Below are positions 6,944 through 15,366 of a stretch of 64,000 nucleotides of DNA, piece after piece (within the stretch, counting starts at the first letter, position 1; the number at the start of each line of letters is the position of its first letter). The stretch comes from Actinacidiphila yanglinensis (GTDB lineage: Bacteria > Actinomycetota > Actinomycetes > Streptomycetales > Streptomycetaceae). The position numbers and the translations under genes are program-made. Location: the NCBI RefSeq assembly GCF_900107965.1, contig NZ_FNVU01000001.1:124001-188000 (forward strand). The letters run 5' to 3'. The notes under the pieces were generated by a model, which was not told the DNA's origin, made no database searches, and saw only the letters and a list, made by a program, of their open reading frames with translations.

Positions 6944-8110
6944 TCAAACGGCGCCGATCCACTCGGCGAAACCAACCAGTTCGGGGTCGTCGGCACGGCC
7001 CAGGCGCAGCAGGGTCGCCGCAGACTCCCGCGCCCAGCGGTGCTCCCGGGTGTGCTGCGGTGCGATCCGGCGGGCGACGCGCAGCGACTCGAACGCGTCC
7101 CGGCGGTGGCCGCCCCACACCTGCGCGCGGGCCAGTTCGATGGAGAACCCTGACCGGCGTTCCGGCGGCATCTCGCGCGGAGGCGCCCACTTCCGGGCGA
7201 TCGCCAGGGCCTGCGGCACGCCCGCGTCGCCCAGAGACACCGCGTGGCTCAGCTCGTGGATTCGTACACTGTCCGGCCCGAACGCGGTCCCGCTGTACAC
7301 CCCTTCGGGAGCACGGTCGGCCATCGCGCGCGCCTCGGCCAAGTGCTCGTCGGCTCGGTCCGTACGGCCGGCGCGGCCGGCGATGACCGCGGCCCGCATG
7401 TGGAGCGCGCCGCGGGCGGCCGCGGAACGGGCGTCGGTGACAGGAGGGCCGGCATCGAGCGCGGCCTCCAACGCGCGCAGGCCGGGATCGTGGGCGCGGG
7501 CCGCGAAGAACACCTCGGTGCGCACGTAGGCGACGCCAGATGTGAGGAGGTCGTCGTCCGCACCTTTCGACGCCCACCGCATCAGCTCGACCAGGCGGCC
7601 GCTGAGGTCGCGCGCGCCGAACTTGTAGGCCACCGCGTCGGCCGAGCGGTACGCGGACACCAACAGGGCCGCCACGGCCGGGTCCTGGCCGTCGGCGGCG
7701 GTGTGCGCACGAGCCAGCTCCTCAAGAAGCGGCGGCATGGTCTCGGCAATGCGAACGTACTGCGCGGCGAGCCGCCATCCCTCGGCCTCGGCCACCGCCG
7801 CGCGCAGCTGGTCGAGCGGACGCACGGGGCCATCGTCCGGCACGTCATAGGCGGCGATCGCCGGGACAGCGGCGTGGACACGGCCGGTGACCCGGGCCCC
7901 GGAGGCGAGGAGCCGCGACGGGTCGATGGCGAGCGCGGCGGCGATCGCGGCCAGGGAATCGTCAGAGGGGAGCCGCGCCCCGCGCTCCACGGCCCGAATG
8001 GTGGCATAGCTCAGTTCGGCCGCAGCGGCGAGGCCCTGCTGGGTGAGGCCGCGGGCACGGCGCGCGGTGGCGACGCGCTCCCCCATTCCGTGCCTCGGGT
8101 CGGTCGACAT
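6944..8110 (-). CDS. XRE-family regulator with TPR-like C-terminal region
   Basis: A 388-residue protein. The N-terminal helix-turn-helix spans about residues 10-70 (MGERVATARRARGLTQQGLA ... RLPSDDSLAAIAAAL). The rest is alpha-helical with repeat character (YVRIAETMPPLLEEL, RALEAALDAG, RADEHLAEARAMADRA), as in actinobacterial XRE regulators that sense a ligand through TPR-like repeats. It lies 18 bp downstream of a HAD gene on the same strand and 92 bp before the small-protein string, so one operon is likely. No operator was identified. Confidence 0.85.
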   Translation of the reverse strand: MSTDPRHGMGERVATARRARGLTQQGLAAAAELSYATIRAVERGARLPSDDSLAAIAAALAIDPSRLLASGARVTGRVHAAVPAIAAYDVPDDGPVRPLDQLRAAVAEAEGWRLAAQYVRIAETMPPLLEELARAHTAADGQDPAVAALLVSAYRSADAVAYKFGARDLSGRLVELMRWASKGADDDLLTSGVAYVRTEVFFAARAHDPGLRALEAALDAGPPVTDARSAAARGALHMRAAVIAGRAGRTDRADEHLAEARAMADRAPEGVYSGTAFGPDSVRIHELSHAVSLGDAGVPQALAIARKWAPPREMPPERRSGFSIELARAQVWGGHRRDAFESLRVARRIAPQHTREHRWARESAATLLRLGRADDPELVGFAEWIGAV

Positions 8111-8128
8111 GCCCGAACCGTACCGATT

Positions 8129-8776
8129 TCAGGGGCGATTGGTGAGGCGGTCGGCGAGATCCGTCAGCGAGTCGACGCGCACGTCCGCGGTGAGCGCCAC
8201 GTCGGGGTCGTCCGCCCACAGGTATCCCCAAGGGCCGCGGCGCAGGTGCGCGGTCGAAAGGCCCGCGGCGGCCGCGGGAAAGGTGTCGTTCTGCGGGTGG
8301 TCGCCGACGTACAGCACGTCGTGCGGCTCGCATCCCGCCGCCCCGACGACCTGGGCGAAGAACCCAGGGTCGGGCTTGGCGACGCCCCACTCCCCGGACG
8401 TGGCGATCGCGTCCGCGGGCAGGTCGAGGGCGCGCAGCAGCTCGCCTGCGCGGGCGGTCTGGTTCCCGGCGATGACCACCCGGTACCCCGCGGCGCGCAG
8501 CGCGGCCAGGGCCGGGCGGACGTCCGGGTACAGGTCCGTCTCGTCGAGGTGTTCTCCGCGGCCGGCAGCCTCCATCGCGACCTGCTCGGCGGCGACATCG
8601 AGCCCTGGGCGGATCAGCCGAAGCGCGTCGGCGTTGTCCTGGCCGCGGGCGACGACGGCGCCGACAAGCGCGGACACCGTATGGCGCGGCACGCCGAGCC
8701 AGTCAGCCCACATGGTCCAGATGCGGGTGTCCGAAGTGAGGGTTTCGCCGACGTCGAACGCCACGGTGTGGATCAT
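8129..8776 (-). CDS. HAD-family hydrolase
   Basis: A 215-residue HAD subfamily IA-type hydrolase. Motif I is AFDVGETLTSD (D-x-G-E-T in place of DxDxT, common in this branch), motif II is VVIAGNQT, the motif III lysine is in GVAKPDPGFF, and motif IV is VLYVGDHPQND. A small helical cap follows motif I. ATG 8776 overlaps the stop of the upstream small gene (ATGA), and the XRE/TPR regulator follows 18 bp downstream. The substrate is unknown; phosphatase or dehalogenase chemistry are both possible for the fold. Confidence 0.88.
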   Translation of the reverse strand: MIHTVAFDVGETLTSDTRIWTMWADWLGVPRHTVSALVGAVVARGQDNADALRLIRPGLDVAAEQVAMEAAGRGEHLDETDLYPDVRPALAALRAAGYRVVIAGNQTARAGELLRALDLPADAIATSGEWGVAKPDPGFFAQVVGAAGCEPHDVLYVGDHPQNDTFPAAAAGLSTAHLRRGPWGYLWADDPDVALTADVRVDSLTDLADRLTNRP

Positions 8777-9054
8777 GCGGTCAGGGTATCGAGGGCTTGG
8801 GCGATCAACACGGTCGTCAGCGCGACGGCCCCCTGGTGCACCATGCCGGGGCCGCCCGCCGAACCCTGGTGCGCAGCCGTCGCCCTGCCTGCCGGCTCAT
8901 CCGCCACCGTGCATACCTCCCAGCCGACCCCCACGCCCGTATCCACCGCCGGCCGTCCATGGGCCTGCCCACGACGCGACGCCGCCCAGCTCAACGCCTC
9001 GCGCGGACGCTCTGTCGCCGCCTGGGTGCTCGAACCGGGCGTTGGGCGCCCCAC
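8773..9054 (-). CDS. Small hypothetical protein coupled to the HAD gene
   Basis: Up to 93 residues. The C-terminal half (GWEVCTVADEPAGRATAAHQ ... ALTTVLIAQALDTLTA) has coding-like composition, and its stop overlaps the HAD start by 4 nt, which supports a real gene. The N-terminal part is Arg/Pro-rich and the start is uncertain; an internal GTG before DTGVGVGWEV is also possible. No family recognised. Confidence 0.5.
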   Translation of the reverse strand: MGRPTPGSSTQAATERPREALSWAASRRGQAHGRPAVDTGVGVGWEVCTVADEPAGRATAAHQGSAGGPGMVHQGAVALTTVLIAQALDTLTA

Positions 9055-9210
9055 GCGTCACGCGGACCCGCCTCGCCCTGTCCAACGCCGGTGATTAGGG
9101 GCACATTTGCGCCCGTCCAGGGGTGTTTGTCACGGACGTGCAACATCGGCCCGTAACTGACGGTACGCCTGAAATTCTCCACTCTCACCGCGAATCCCCA
9201 GGGAGGACCC

Positions 9211-9810
9211 ATGACCGATCAGCAGCCCCACCCGAACATCCCGAACTGGGCCAGCCAGCCCCGGCAGCCATCCGGATGGGGCCCGGCGCCGGAGCCGCCG
9301 AAGAAGAAGCACCGTGCCCGGAACATCGGCCTCGGGGTCGTCGGGGCGGTCGTCCTGATCGGCATCATCGGCGCCGCGACCGGGGGTGGCGGCAAGAAGA
9401 ACGACGACAAGTCGACCGCCGCCGCGCCTTCGGCCGGCGCGACCACGGAGCAGCCGGCGGACGCACCCGGTACCAAGGCGGCCGCTCCGGCCAGGACCGC
9501 GGCCAAGCCCAAGCCCAAGCCGAGGCCCAAGGCGACGACGGTCCTCACCGAGTCCGGCGACGGCATCAAGAGCACGGCGAAGTTCCACGTCAACGGTGAC
9601 TGGGACCTCCACTACACGTACGACTGCAGCAACTTCGGGACGTCGGGGAACTTCATCGTCACCACCGGCGGCACCGACTTCCCCATGCCCCTCGCCAACG
9701 AGCTGGGCGCGAACGGCTCCGAGGTCACCCACCAGCACGACGGGGGCACGCTGTACCTGGAGGTCAACTCCGAGTGCTCGTGGACCGTCAAGGTCGTCGA
9801 CATTCCGTAG
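9211..9810 (+). CDS. Membrane-anchored protein with extracytoplasmic beta-like domain
   Basis: A 199-residue protein with a proline-rich cytoplasmic N-terminus, a positive cluster (PKKKHRAR), then one transmembrane segment (about residues 37-56). A Lys/Pro/Ala-rich linker with repeated KPKP units follows, then a C-terminal domain of about 80 residues with two cysteines (YDCSNFG and SECSW) likely forming a disulphide outside the cell. GGGAGGA sits 7 nt before ATG 9211. The layout is common in actinobacterial surface proteins; the binding partner is unknown. Confidence 0.75.
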   Translation: MTDQQPHPNIPNWASQPRQPSGWGPAPEPPKKKHRARNIGLGVVGAVVLIGIIGAATGGGGKKNDDKSTAAAPSAGATTEQPADAPGTKAAAPARTAAKPKPKPRPKATTVLTESGDGIKSTAKFHVNGDWDLHYTYDCSNFGTSGNFIVTTGGTDFPMPLANELGANGSEVTHQHDGGTLYLEVNSECSWTVKVVDIP

Positions 9811-9931
9811 CCGCGCACCGTTCCGGCCGCCGGACGTGCGGCGGCCGGGGGTGAACCCGCGACCACGAGGGGAGGGATGGCTCGAAGTACCGGCGCAGAG
9901 GATCGCCGCCCGAGAACCAGGAGGGGACAGC

Positions 9932-10366
9932 ATGGGAGTCGAGTTCACGGGCGTGCAGGCGTTGGGGCTCGGTCTGAACTGGAGCAGCACGACGAGCCAG
10001 AAGAAGATCGCGCAGGATGTGCTGGACACGCTGTCGGACCGTCGGCTGCTGCATGGGTACATCAACGTGGACCGCCCCGTCGAGGATGCCGAGGAGTGCC
10101 GAGCGTCGGCGCAGGAGTGCCGAGAGCTGCTGACGGAGGCGATCAAGCGGGCCAAGGTCGGGAGCCCACTGCGTGCTCACTTGAGGGTCCTGCGGTCGGC
10201 GTTCACGCAGTTCATCCAGTTGGCGGGGCGCGATGCGGCGTCGTTTCTGCGCGACGCGGATCAGTTCCGGCTGGCACTGCGTGTGCTGCGGCTCTCCGTG
10301 GCACGCGTGGCGGAGTCACTCGGCGAGATTCGCGGCGTCACGGTTCCCGACGAGCTGGAGTCCTAG
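9932..10366 (+). CDS. Hypothetical helical protein
   Basis: A 144-residue protein (MGVEFTGVQALGLGL ... RGVTVPDELES), predicted mainly helical, without membrane segments. It begins with a motif (GVEFTGVQALGLGLNW) that I loosely associate with an uncharacterised bacterial family, but I cannot name it with certainty. GGAGGGG precedes ATG 9932 by 6 nt. It stands alone and is followed by a hairpin terminator. Confidence 0.65.
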   Translation: MGVEFTGVQALGLGLNWSSTTSQKKIAQDVLDTLSDRRLLHGYINVDRPVEDAEECRASAQECRELLTEAIKRAKVGSPLRAHLRVLRSAFTQFIQLAGRDAASFLRDADQFRLALRVLRLSVARVAESLGEIRGVTVPDELES

Positions 10367-10394
10367 CTCCCCGAACGGGCCTGTGCTGCTCGCC

Positions 10395-10440
10395 AACCCG
10401 CCCCCGCCGCTTGGTCGGCGGTCAAGCGGGGGCGGGGGTC
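10395..10440 (+). terminator. Probable hairpin terminator
   Basis: A strong GC stem-loop follows the 9932-10366 gene. CGCTTG pairs with CAAGCG, and CCCGCCCCCG pairs with the G-rich arm after a small bulge. There is no U-tract, as is usual in Streptomyces. Confidence 0.55.
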
Positions 10441-10521
10441 GTGACGCCGGTGGTGTGCGTCGGGCTGAACTCACCGAGCTTGCGGATACCGAACGGTGCG
10501 GAGGTGTAGAAGACTCGCCGC

Positions 10522-11061
10522 GTGACCAGTCGCACGCTGTATCTGTTCGCTTCCGCCGCGCCCCCCGTGTTCGACGTCGCCAGGGTGGTGGAGTCCGCGC
10601 AGGAGGCCGGGTGGGAGGTGTGTCTCGGGCTCACACCCACCGCGGCGCGGTGGTTGGGCGAGTCGCTCGACGGGCTCGCGGCGCTGACCGGGCATCCGGT
10701 GCGGTGGGAGTACAAGTTGCCCGGGCAGCCGGACGTGTGGCCGCCGCCCGCGGTGATCGCGCTGGCGCCCGCGACGTTCACCACGATCAACGCGTGGGCG
10801 GCCGGGATCACCGACAAGTTCGTGGTCGGGGTGGCCGCCGAGGCGATCGGCAAGGGCGTCCCGCTGCTGGCGATGCCGTGCCTGAACGCGGCCTATGCCC
10901 GGCACCCCGCGTTCGAGCGCTCGGTGGGGGAGTTGCGGCTGGCGGGGGTGCGGATGCTGTACGGCCCGGGCGGGTTCGAGCCGGGGCCGCCGGACACCGA
11001 CGGGCCGCACGCCTACCCGTGGCACCTCCTGCTGGACGCGCTTGGCGAGCCGGAGACGTAG
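10522..11061 (+). CDS. Flavoprotein (PPC decarboxylase-like fold)
   Basis: A 179-residue flavoprotein-family protein. It has the N-terminal SAAPPVFDVARVV segment, the acidic/proline loop PPPAVIALAPATFTTINAWAAGITD, which matches the substrate/FMN loop of the phosphopantothenoylcysteine decarboxylase/UbiX superfamily, and the PLLAMPCLN strand. It is too divergent to assign a reaction. GTG 10522 follows a -10-like AAGACT by 6 nt, so translation may be leaderless. It is convergent with the XRE regulator. Confidence 0.8.
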   Translation: MTSRTLYLFASAAPPVFDVARVVESAQEAGWEVCLGLTPTAARWLGESLDGLAALTGHPVRWEYKLPGQPDVWPPPAVIALAPATFTTINAWAAGITDKFVVGVAAEAIGKGVPLLAMPCLNAAYARHPAFERSVGELRLAGVRMLYGPGGFEPGPPDTDGPHAYPWHLLLDALGEPET

Positions 11062-11130
11062 GCCGGCACGCCACCGCGACGGCGTTCCGAGCGCCGCAGA
11101 GCCCGGCCCCGAAGCCGCGGAGACCGGGCC

Positions 11131-12036
11131 TCAGCCGTGCCCTTCCGGGGCTCGCGTGGCGGCGGGGCGCGTCCTGGTGCTCGGCCCGCTCCATTGGGCC
11201 AGCAGGCGCAGGGAGGTCTCGGACGGGCTGCCGGGTTCGGTGCCGTAGATGAAGAGGATCTGGTCGGGGTCGTCGGCGGGTGTGAGGGCCTGGTAGGTGA
11301 CGGTGAGGTCGCCGACGAGTGGGTGGTGGTAGTCCTTGGTGCCGGTCGTGCGCCGGTGGACCTTGTTGTCGGACCAGAGGCGGCGGAACTCCTCGCTGCG
11401 GATGGACAGTTCGCCGACGAGGGCGCCGAGTGTCGGGTCGTCCGGGTGCCTGCCGGCGTCGAGGCGGAGCATCGCGGCGGTGTCGGCGGCGACGCGGGCC
11501 CAGTCCCGGTACAGCTCGCGCGCGTGCGGGTCGAGGAAGACGAAGCGGGCCTGGTTCCGTTCGGCTGCGGGGAGCGCGCGGAAGTCGGTGATCAGCCGTC
11601 CGGCGAGCGGGTTGTGGGCCAGCACGTCGAGGCGCCGGCCGAGGACGAAGGCGGGGCGGCATGCCTGCTGGAGGGTGTCCAGCAGGTCCCAGGTGGCGGG
11701 GTGGACGTGCTGGGGGCGGGGGCGCCGGCGGGCCGGCCGGGGACGGGGGCGGGCCAGGGCGTGCAGGTGGCCGCGCTCGGCGTCGTCCAGGCGGAGCGCG
11801 GTGGCGAGCGCGTCGAGGACTTCCGTGGAGGCGCTGCGGCTGCGGCCCTGTTCGAGGCGGGTGTAGTAGTCCACGCTCACTCCGGCCAGCCGGGCGAGTT
11901 CCTCCCGGCGCAGGCCGGAGACCCGGCGCCGCACCCGGCCGGGGTCCTCGATCCCGGCCTCCTCGGGGGTCAGGCGGGTGCGGGCGGAGCGCAGGAACTC
12001 TGCCATCGGTGTGCCGGCGGGCTGCTCACGGTCCAT
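11131..12036 (-). CDS. XRE-family regulator with MmyB-like ligand-binding domain
   Basis: A 301-residue regulator. The HTH spans about residues 10-75, with the family signature RRVSGLRREELARLAGVSVDYYTRLEQGR. The C-terminal domain (AFVLGRRLDVLAHNPLA ... RLWSDNKVHRRTTGTKDYHHP) is the MmyB-like, PAS-related ligand-binding domain. Such genes are commonly divergent from an SDR oxidoreductase that they control, as here: the 195-bp gap separates it from an SDR pseudogene. ATG 12036 was chosen; ATG 12006 (MAEFLRSAR) is possible. Confidence 0.9.
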   Translation of the reverse strand: MDREQPAGTPMAEFLRSARTRLTPEEAGIEDPGRVRRRVSGLRREELARLAGVSVDYYTRLEQGRSRSASTEVLDALATALRLDDAERGHLHALARPRPRPARRRPRPQHVHPATWDLLDTLQQACRPAFVLGRRLDVLAHNPLAGRLITDFRALPAAERNQARFVFLDPHARELYRDWARVAADTAAMLRLDAGRHPDDPTLGALVGELSIRSEEFRRLWSDNKVHRRTTGTKDYHHPLVGDLTVTYQALTPADDPDQILFIYGTEPGSPSETSLRLLAQWSGPSTRTRPAATRAPEGHG

Positions 12037-12231
12037 GCGTCCAGGCTCGCACGTGCGCCGGCGATCCGGCGGCGGCTGGGTGGCCCACTTTGTCCCCCGG
12101 TCGGCCGGGCCCTTCCGGAGCCCATCCGGAGCCCATCCGGCCTGGTCGGCGCTGGTTCGGTGGAGGCATGGCCCCGACGCCGGAAGGTCCGGCCGGGGCG
12201 GTTCCCCGAACCGACGGCAAGGAGGCATCTC

Positions 12232-13108
12232 ATGGCCACGTGGTTGATCACCGGTGCGGCACGCGGTTGGGTGCGGAGATCGCGCGGGCGGCGCCGGAGG
12301 GAGGCGACAGCGTGGTCGCCGCGGCCCGCGACCCGCGGAAACTGCCGGACGACCTGCGGCGGCACGACCGGGTCCTCGGTGTCCGCCTCGACGTCACCCG
12401 CGGCGCGGAGATCACCGCGGCCGTCGAGGCGGCCCTGCGGCGCTTCGGCACGATCGACGTCCTCGTCAACACCGCGGGGCGCGGCCTGCTCGGCGCGCGG
12501 GAGGAGATCACGGACACCGAGGCGCGGTCCCTCTTCGACCTCAACGTCTTCGGGCTGATCAACGTCACCCGCGCCGTCCTGCCCGTCATGCGAGCAGCCG
12601 GCGCCGGGAAGATCGCGCACATCGGTTCCCGCTCCGGGTGCGAGGGGGAGCCCGGGGCGAGCATGTACTGCGCCTCGAAGTTCGGGGTCGCCGGTATCGG
12701 CGAGGCGCTCGCGGCGGAGCTGGCGCCGTTCGGCATCCAGAGCATGGTCGTCGGACCCGGCGTCTTCCGCACCGACTTCCTCGACGGCAGTTCCCTGTCG
12801 ACCGCGGAGCGGCGCATCCCCGCCTACGACGGCACGCCCGCGCACGCCACCCTGGACTGGATCGGCACCGCCGACCACGCCCAACTCGGCGATCCCGTCA
12901 AGGGCGCCGCCCTGATCCACGAGGCCGTCCGCAGGACAGGCTGCCCGGGCGCCTGGCCCTGGGCCGCGACGCGACAGAGCGCCAACTGGCCAAGGTGCGC
13001 GGCATTCAGGACGACCTCGCGGCCTGGCGGGAGAGGTCCGCGGCCACGGCCTGCGACGACGCCGCCCGACCGTCCCGGGGCAACGCGCCGGTACGTTTAG
13101 GTGGTTGA
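12232..13108 (+). pseudogene. SDR-family oxidoreductase, two frameshifts
   Basis: The start is good (AAGGAGG, ATG 12232, MATWLITGAARG), but after GGTT at about 12268 the coding frame moves. Inserting one base restores the Rossmann glycine motif TGAARGLG and continues as AEIARAA. The frame then runs through the catalytic region (NTAGRG, SMYCASKFG with the YxxxK motif, VVGPGVFRTDF). At 12930-12941 it shifts again by the same step to LPGRLALGRDATERQLAKV, ending at 13108. Both events look like single-base deletions, so no functional SDR is made unless these are sequencing errors. It is divergent from its presumed XRE regulator. Confidence 0.8.
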
Positions 13109-13169
13109 TGACCCTTTCGGGTGAACGAGGGGGCTTCGCGCCGGTGTGCACCGTGGCGCTGCGAAGCAT

Positions 13170-14498
13170 ATGGGGGTGAGCAATTCATGGGGGAGGCTCG
13201 CCTGCACGTGGGCGGCGCTCGCCGTGGTGACGGCAGCGGGTTCGTGGGGTCTGGGCGGCACGGCCGCCGCGACGCCCGGACCTCGCTGCGGCGACGGCAT
13301 ACGCGCCCTCCACGGGTGTACGGCCTCCCGTTCACCAGCCCGCCCGGGCGCCGAGCGAGAGCCGTCCGGGCCACCCGGCCCGGCGTCCTCCCGGCACCCG
13401 GGCGCCACGGCGCACACGCCGGATCCCGCACCGCCCGCCCGCCCGGCCCGCTCGGTCGCCCCGGAGCGGCCCGCCCGTTCGGACCGCCCGGCCCCAGGGT
13501 CGCGACGGCACCGGGGGACGAGCCGGCCCCCGAGCGACCCGGGCCCGTCCGCGCGCCCCGACCCGTCCCCGACACCGACTCCCACCTCGACGCCGACTCC
13601 CGCCTCGACACCTACGCCGACCGCGGCTCCCGACCCTGCGCCCACGGCCACGGGTACGACCACCGGGCCGGCCCCGCGTCCGACCCGGGCACCTGAGCCG
13701 AAGCCGCACCCGACCTCGACTCCGACCTCAACTCCACCGTCGACTCCGACCTCGACCGCAACCCCAACTCCCGCTTCCACAACGGCCCCCACCCCGGCCG
13801 CGGCCGAGCCGGCACCGGCGACGCGGCCGTCCGGCCCCGCGCCGAGCACCCACCATCGGCCGCGCCCCCCGTTCTGGCTGCGCGGCCCGCACCACGCCGG
13901 CGCCTCCCACGGGAAGCGGCACCACCACCCGGGCCCCGTTCCGCCCTGGCCGCTGAAGTGCGTCCCGTGGACGTGGCCGTGGACCTGGTCGCCGGCGTGG
14001 AGTTGGAACGGCGGCTGGAACGGGGGTTGGAACGGCGACCGGACCGCGGACGGGTCCGCCCCGTGGGGCTTCCGGCCGGGCCGGCTCTGGCATCCGTGCC
14101 ACCGCAAACCGCCCCCGCCCCCACCCCCGCCGACCACGGCCCCTCCCACACCTCCGCCTCCTCCGACCCCCACTCCGAAGCCCACGCCCACCCCGACACC
14201 GAAGCCCACGACCCCGGGCAAGCCGGCGCCGCACATCGCCGCGGCCCCGCCGCCCTCCCCACCCCCGCCCCCGAGCCCGAGCCCGCGTCCCCGTCCGAAA
14301 CCGACCCCCACCCCCACCCCCGCCCGGGCGCCGGCGCCGCAGCCCGCGGTGTGGCCGACCCCGGCGCCGAAGGCCGTGGCGAAACCGCCGCGGCACGGCC
14401 AGAACGTGATGGAGACGCTGCTGCTCACCACCGTGCCCGCCGTACTCGCCGTGGCCGTGCTGCGGCCGGGCTCCGGCACCTACCGCAGGAACCGCTAG
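13170..14498 (+). CDS. Secreted Pro/Thr-rich low-complexity protein with C-terminal membrane anchor
   Basis: A 442-residue protein with an N-terminal signal peptide (WAALAVVTAAGSWGL, cleavage likely after TAAA). A long Pro/Thr/Ser/Ala-rich region follows, with PTPTSTPTP-type repeats and a Trp/Gly island (SWNGGWNGGWNG). After further proline runs the protein ends in a hydrophobic segment (LLLTTVPAVLAVAVL) with a basic tail. It is probably a wall-spanning surface protein, likely glycosylated. The start is ATG 13170 or GTG 13176. It lies 21 bp before the DUF4239 gene on the same strand. Confidence 0.7.
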   Translation: MGVSNSWGRLACTWAALAVVTAAGSWGLGGTAAATPGPRCGDGIRALHGCTASRSPARPGAEREPSGPPGPASSRHPGATAHTPDPAPPARPARSVAPERPARSDRPAPGSRRHRGTSRPPSDPGPSARPDPSPTPTPTSTPTPASTPTPTAAPDPAPTATGTTTGPAPRPTRAPEPKPHPTSTPTSTPPSTPTSTATPTPASTTAPTPAAAEPAPATRPSGPAPSTHHRPRPPFWLRGPHHAGASHGKRHHHPGPVPPWPLKCVPWTWPWTWSPAWSWNGGWNGGWNGDRTADGSAPWGFRPGRLWHPCHRKPPPPPPPPTTAPPTPPPPPTPTPKPTPTPTPKPTTPGKPAPHIAAAPPPSPPPPPSPSPRPRPKPTPTPTPARAPAPQPAVWPTPAPKAVAKPPRHGQNVMETLLLTTVPAVLAVAVLRPGSGTYRRNR

Positions 14499-14519
14499 CA
14501 GAAGAGGGGGAGTTCGTTC

Positions 14520-15278
14520 ATGTCACAGTGGTTGGTGCTGGTCATCGCGATGGCCGCGGTGTGCGCGGTGGTGATCAGCGTGGTCGTGCTCCGTCAGCGT
14601 CGGATCACCGACGACGACGACCCGTCCGAGACCCCGGACGTCATCGAGTACATGGTCATGATGATCGGCGTGGTCTACGCGATCGTGCTCGGACTGGCCA
14701 TCGCGGGCGTCTGGGAGGGCAGGGGCGGCGCGCAGGCGGACGTACTCGCCGAGGCGCAGGCCCTGCACGAGATCAAGGCCCGGGTGCAGGTCTACCCGCC
14801 CGGCGTACGCGACCAGGTGCGCGCGGACGTCGACGCGTACGCCTCCTTCGTGGCCGACAAGGAGTGGCGCTACATGCGCGCGCACGACGAACTGTCGCCG
14901 CAGGGGACGCAGTTGCTCGACAAGGTCCGCACCGACATCGCGCAGTACGACCCGAAGGGCGACCTCGGCCAGCAGGCGTACCAGCCGTTGCTGGACCAGG
15001 TGACGGCCGCGGACCAGGCCAGGACCGAGCGGGGGCAGAGCGCCGGGGCGACGATGCCGGGGATGGTGTGGTTCGGCCTGATCACCGGCGGCCTGGTGAC
15101 CGTCGGGCTGATCTTCACGCTCCAGATCCGGCGCTCGGCACGGGAGTTGCTGCTGGCCGGGCTGTTCAGCGCGCTGATCGCGTTCCTGCTCTTCCTGATC
15201 TGGGACCTGGACGCGCCGTTCGGCGACGGCCTGGCGGTCGGCTCGAGCGCCTTCCGGGACATCGTGCTCAGGCAGTGA
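14520..15278 (+). CDS. DUF4239 (bestrophin-like) membrane protein
   Basis: A 252-residue protein with four predicted transmembrane helices arranged as pairs. The first is at residues 4-22 and the second around residues 45-65 (EYMVMMIGVVYAIVLGLAIAGVW). A cytoplasmic helical domain (about 66-175) separates them from a C-terminal pair (GMVWFGLITGGLVTVGLIF and LLLAGLFSALIAFLLFLIW). This is the DUF4239 arrangement. No transport activity is established for the family. A ribosome binding site (AGAGGGGGA) precedes ATG 14520. Confidence 0.85.
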   Translation: MSQWLVLVIAMAAVCAVVISVVVLRQRRITDDDDPSETPDVIEYMVMMIGVVYAIVLGLAIAGVWEGRGGAQADVLAEAQALHEIKARVQVYPPGVRDQVRADVDAYASFVADKEWRYMRAHDELSPQGTQLLDKVRTDIAQYDPKGDLGQQAYQPLLDQVTAADQARTERGQSAGATMPGMVWFGLITGGLVTVGLIFTLQIRRSARELLLAGLFSALIAFLLFLIWDLDAPFGDGLAVGSSAFRDIVLRQ

Positions 15279-15306
15279 ACGCGACACGGCAGCACGGGAC
15301 GTGACA

Positions 15307-15348
15307 GAGGGCGGCTCCCCCACCGGGCGTGGTGGGGGAGCCGCCCTC
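15307..15348. terminator. Bidirectional hairpin terminator
   Basis: A perfect 18-bp stem (15307-15324 with 15331-15348) with loop GGGCGT lies between the convergent DUF4239 and encapsulin genes and can terminate both. Confidence 0.9.
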
Positions 15349-15366
15349 AGGCTGCCGGCCGCAGGA

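Noticed and set aside
5563..9054. Integrated ICE or prophage at the tRNA-Val
   Set aside because: No integrase, excisionase, replication or transfer genes and no direct repeat of the tRNA 3' end were seen; only the accessory-looking small genes hint at it.
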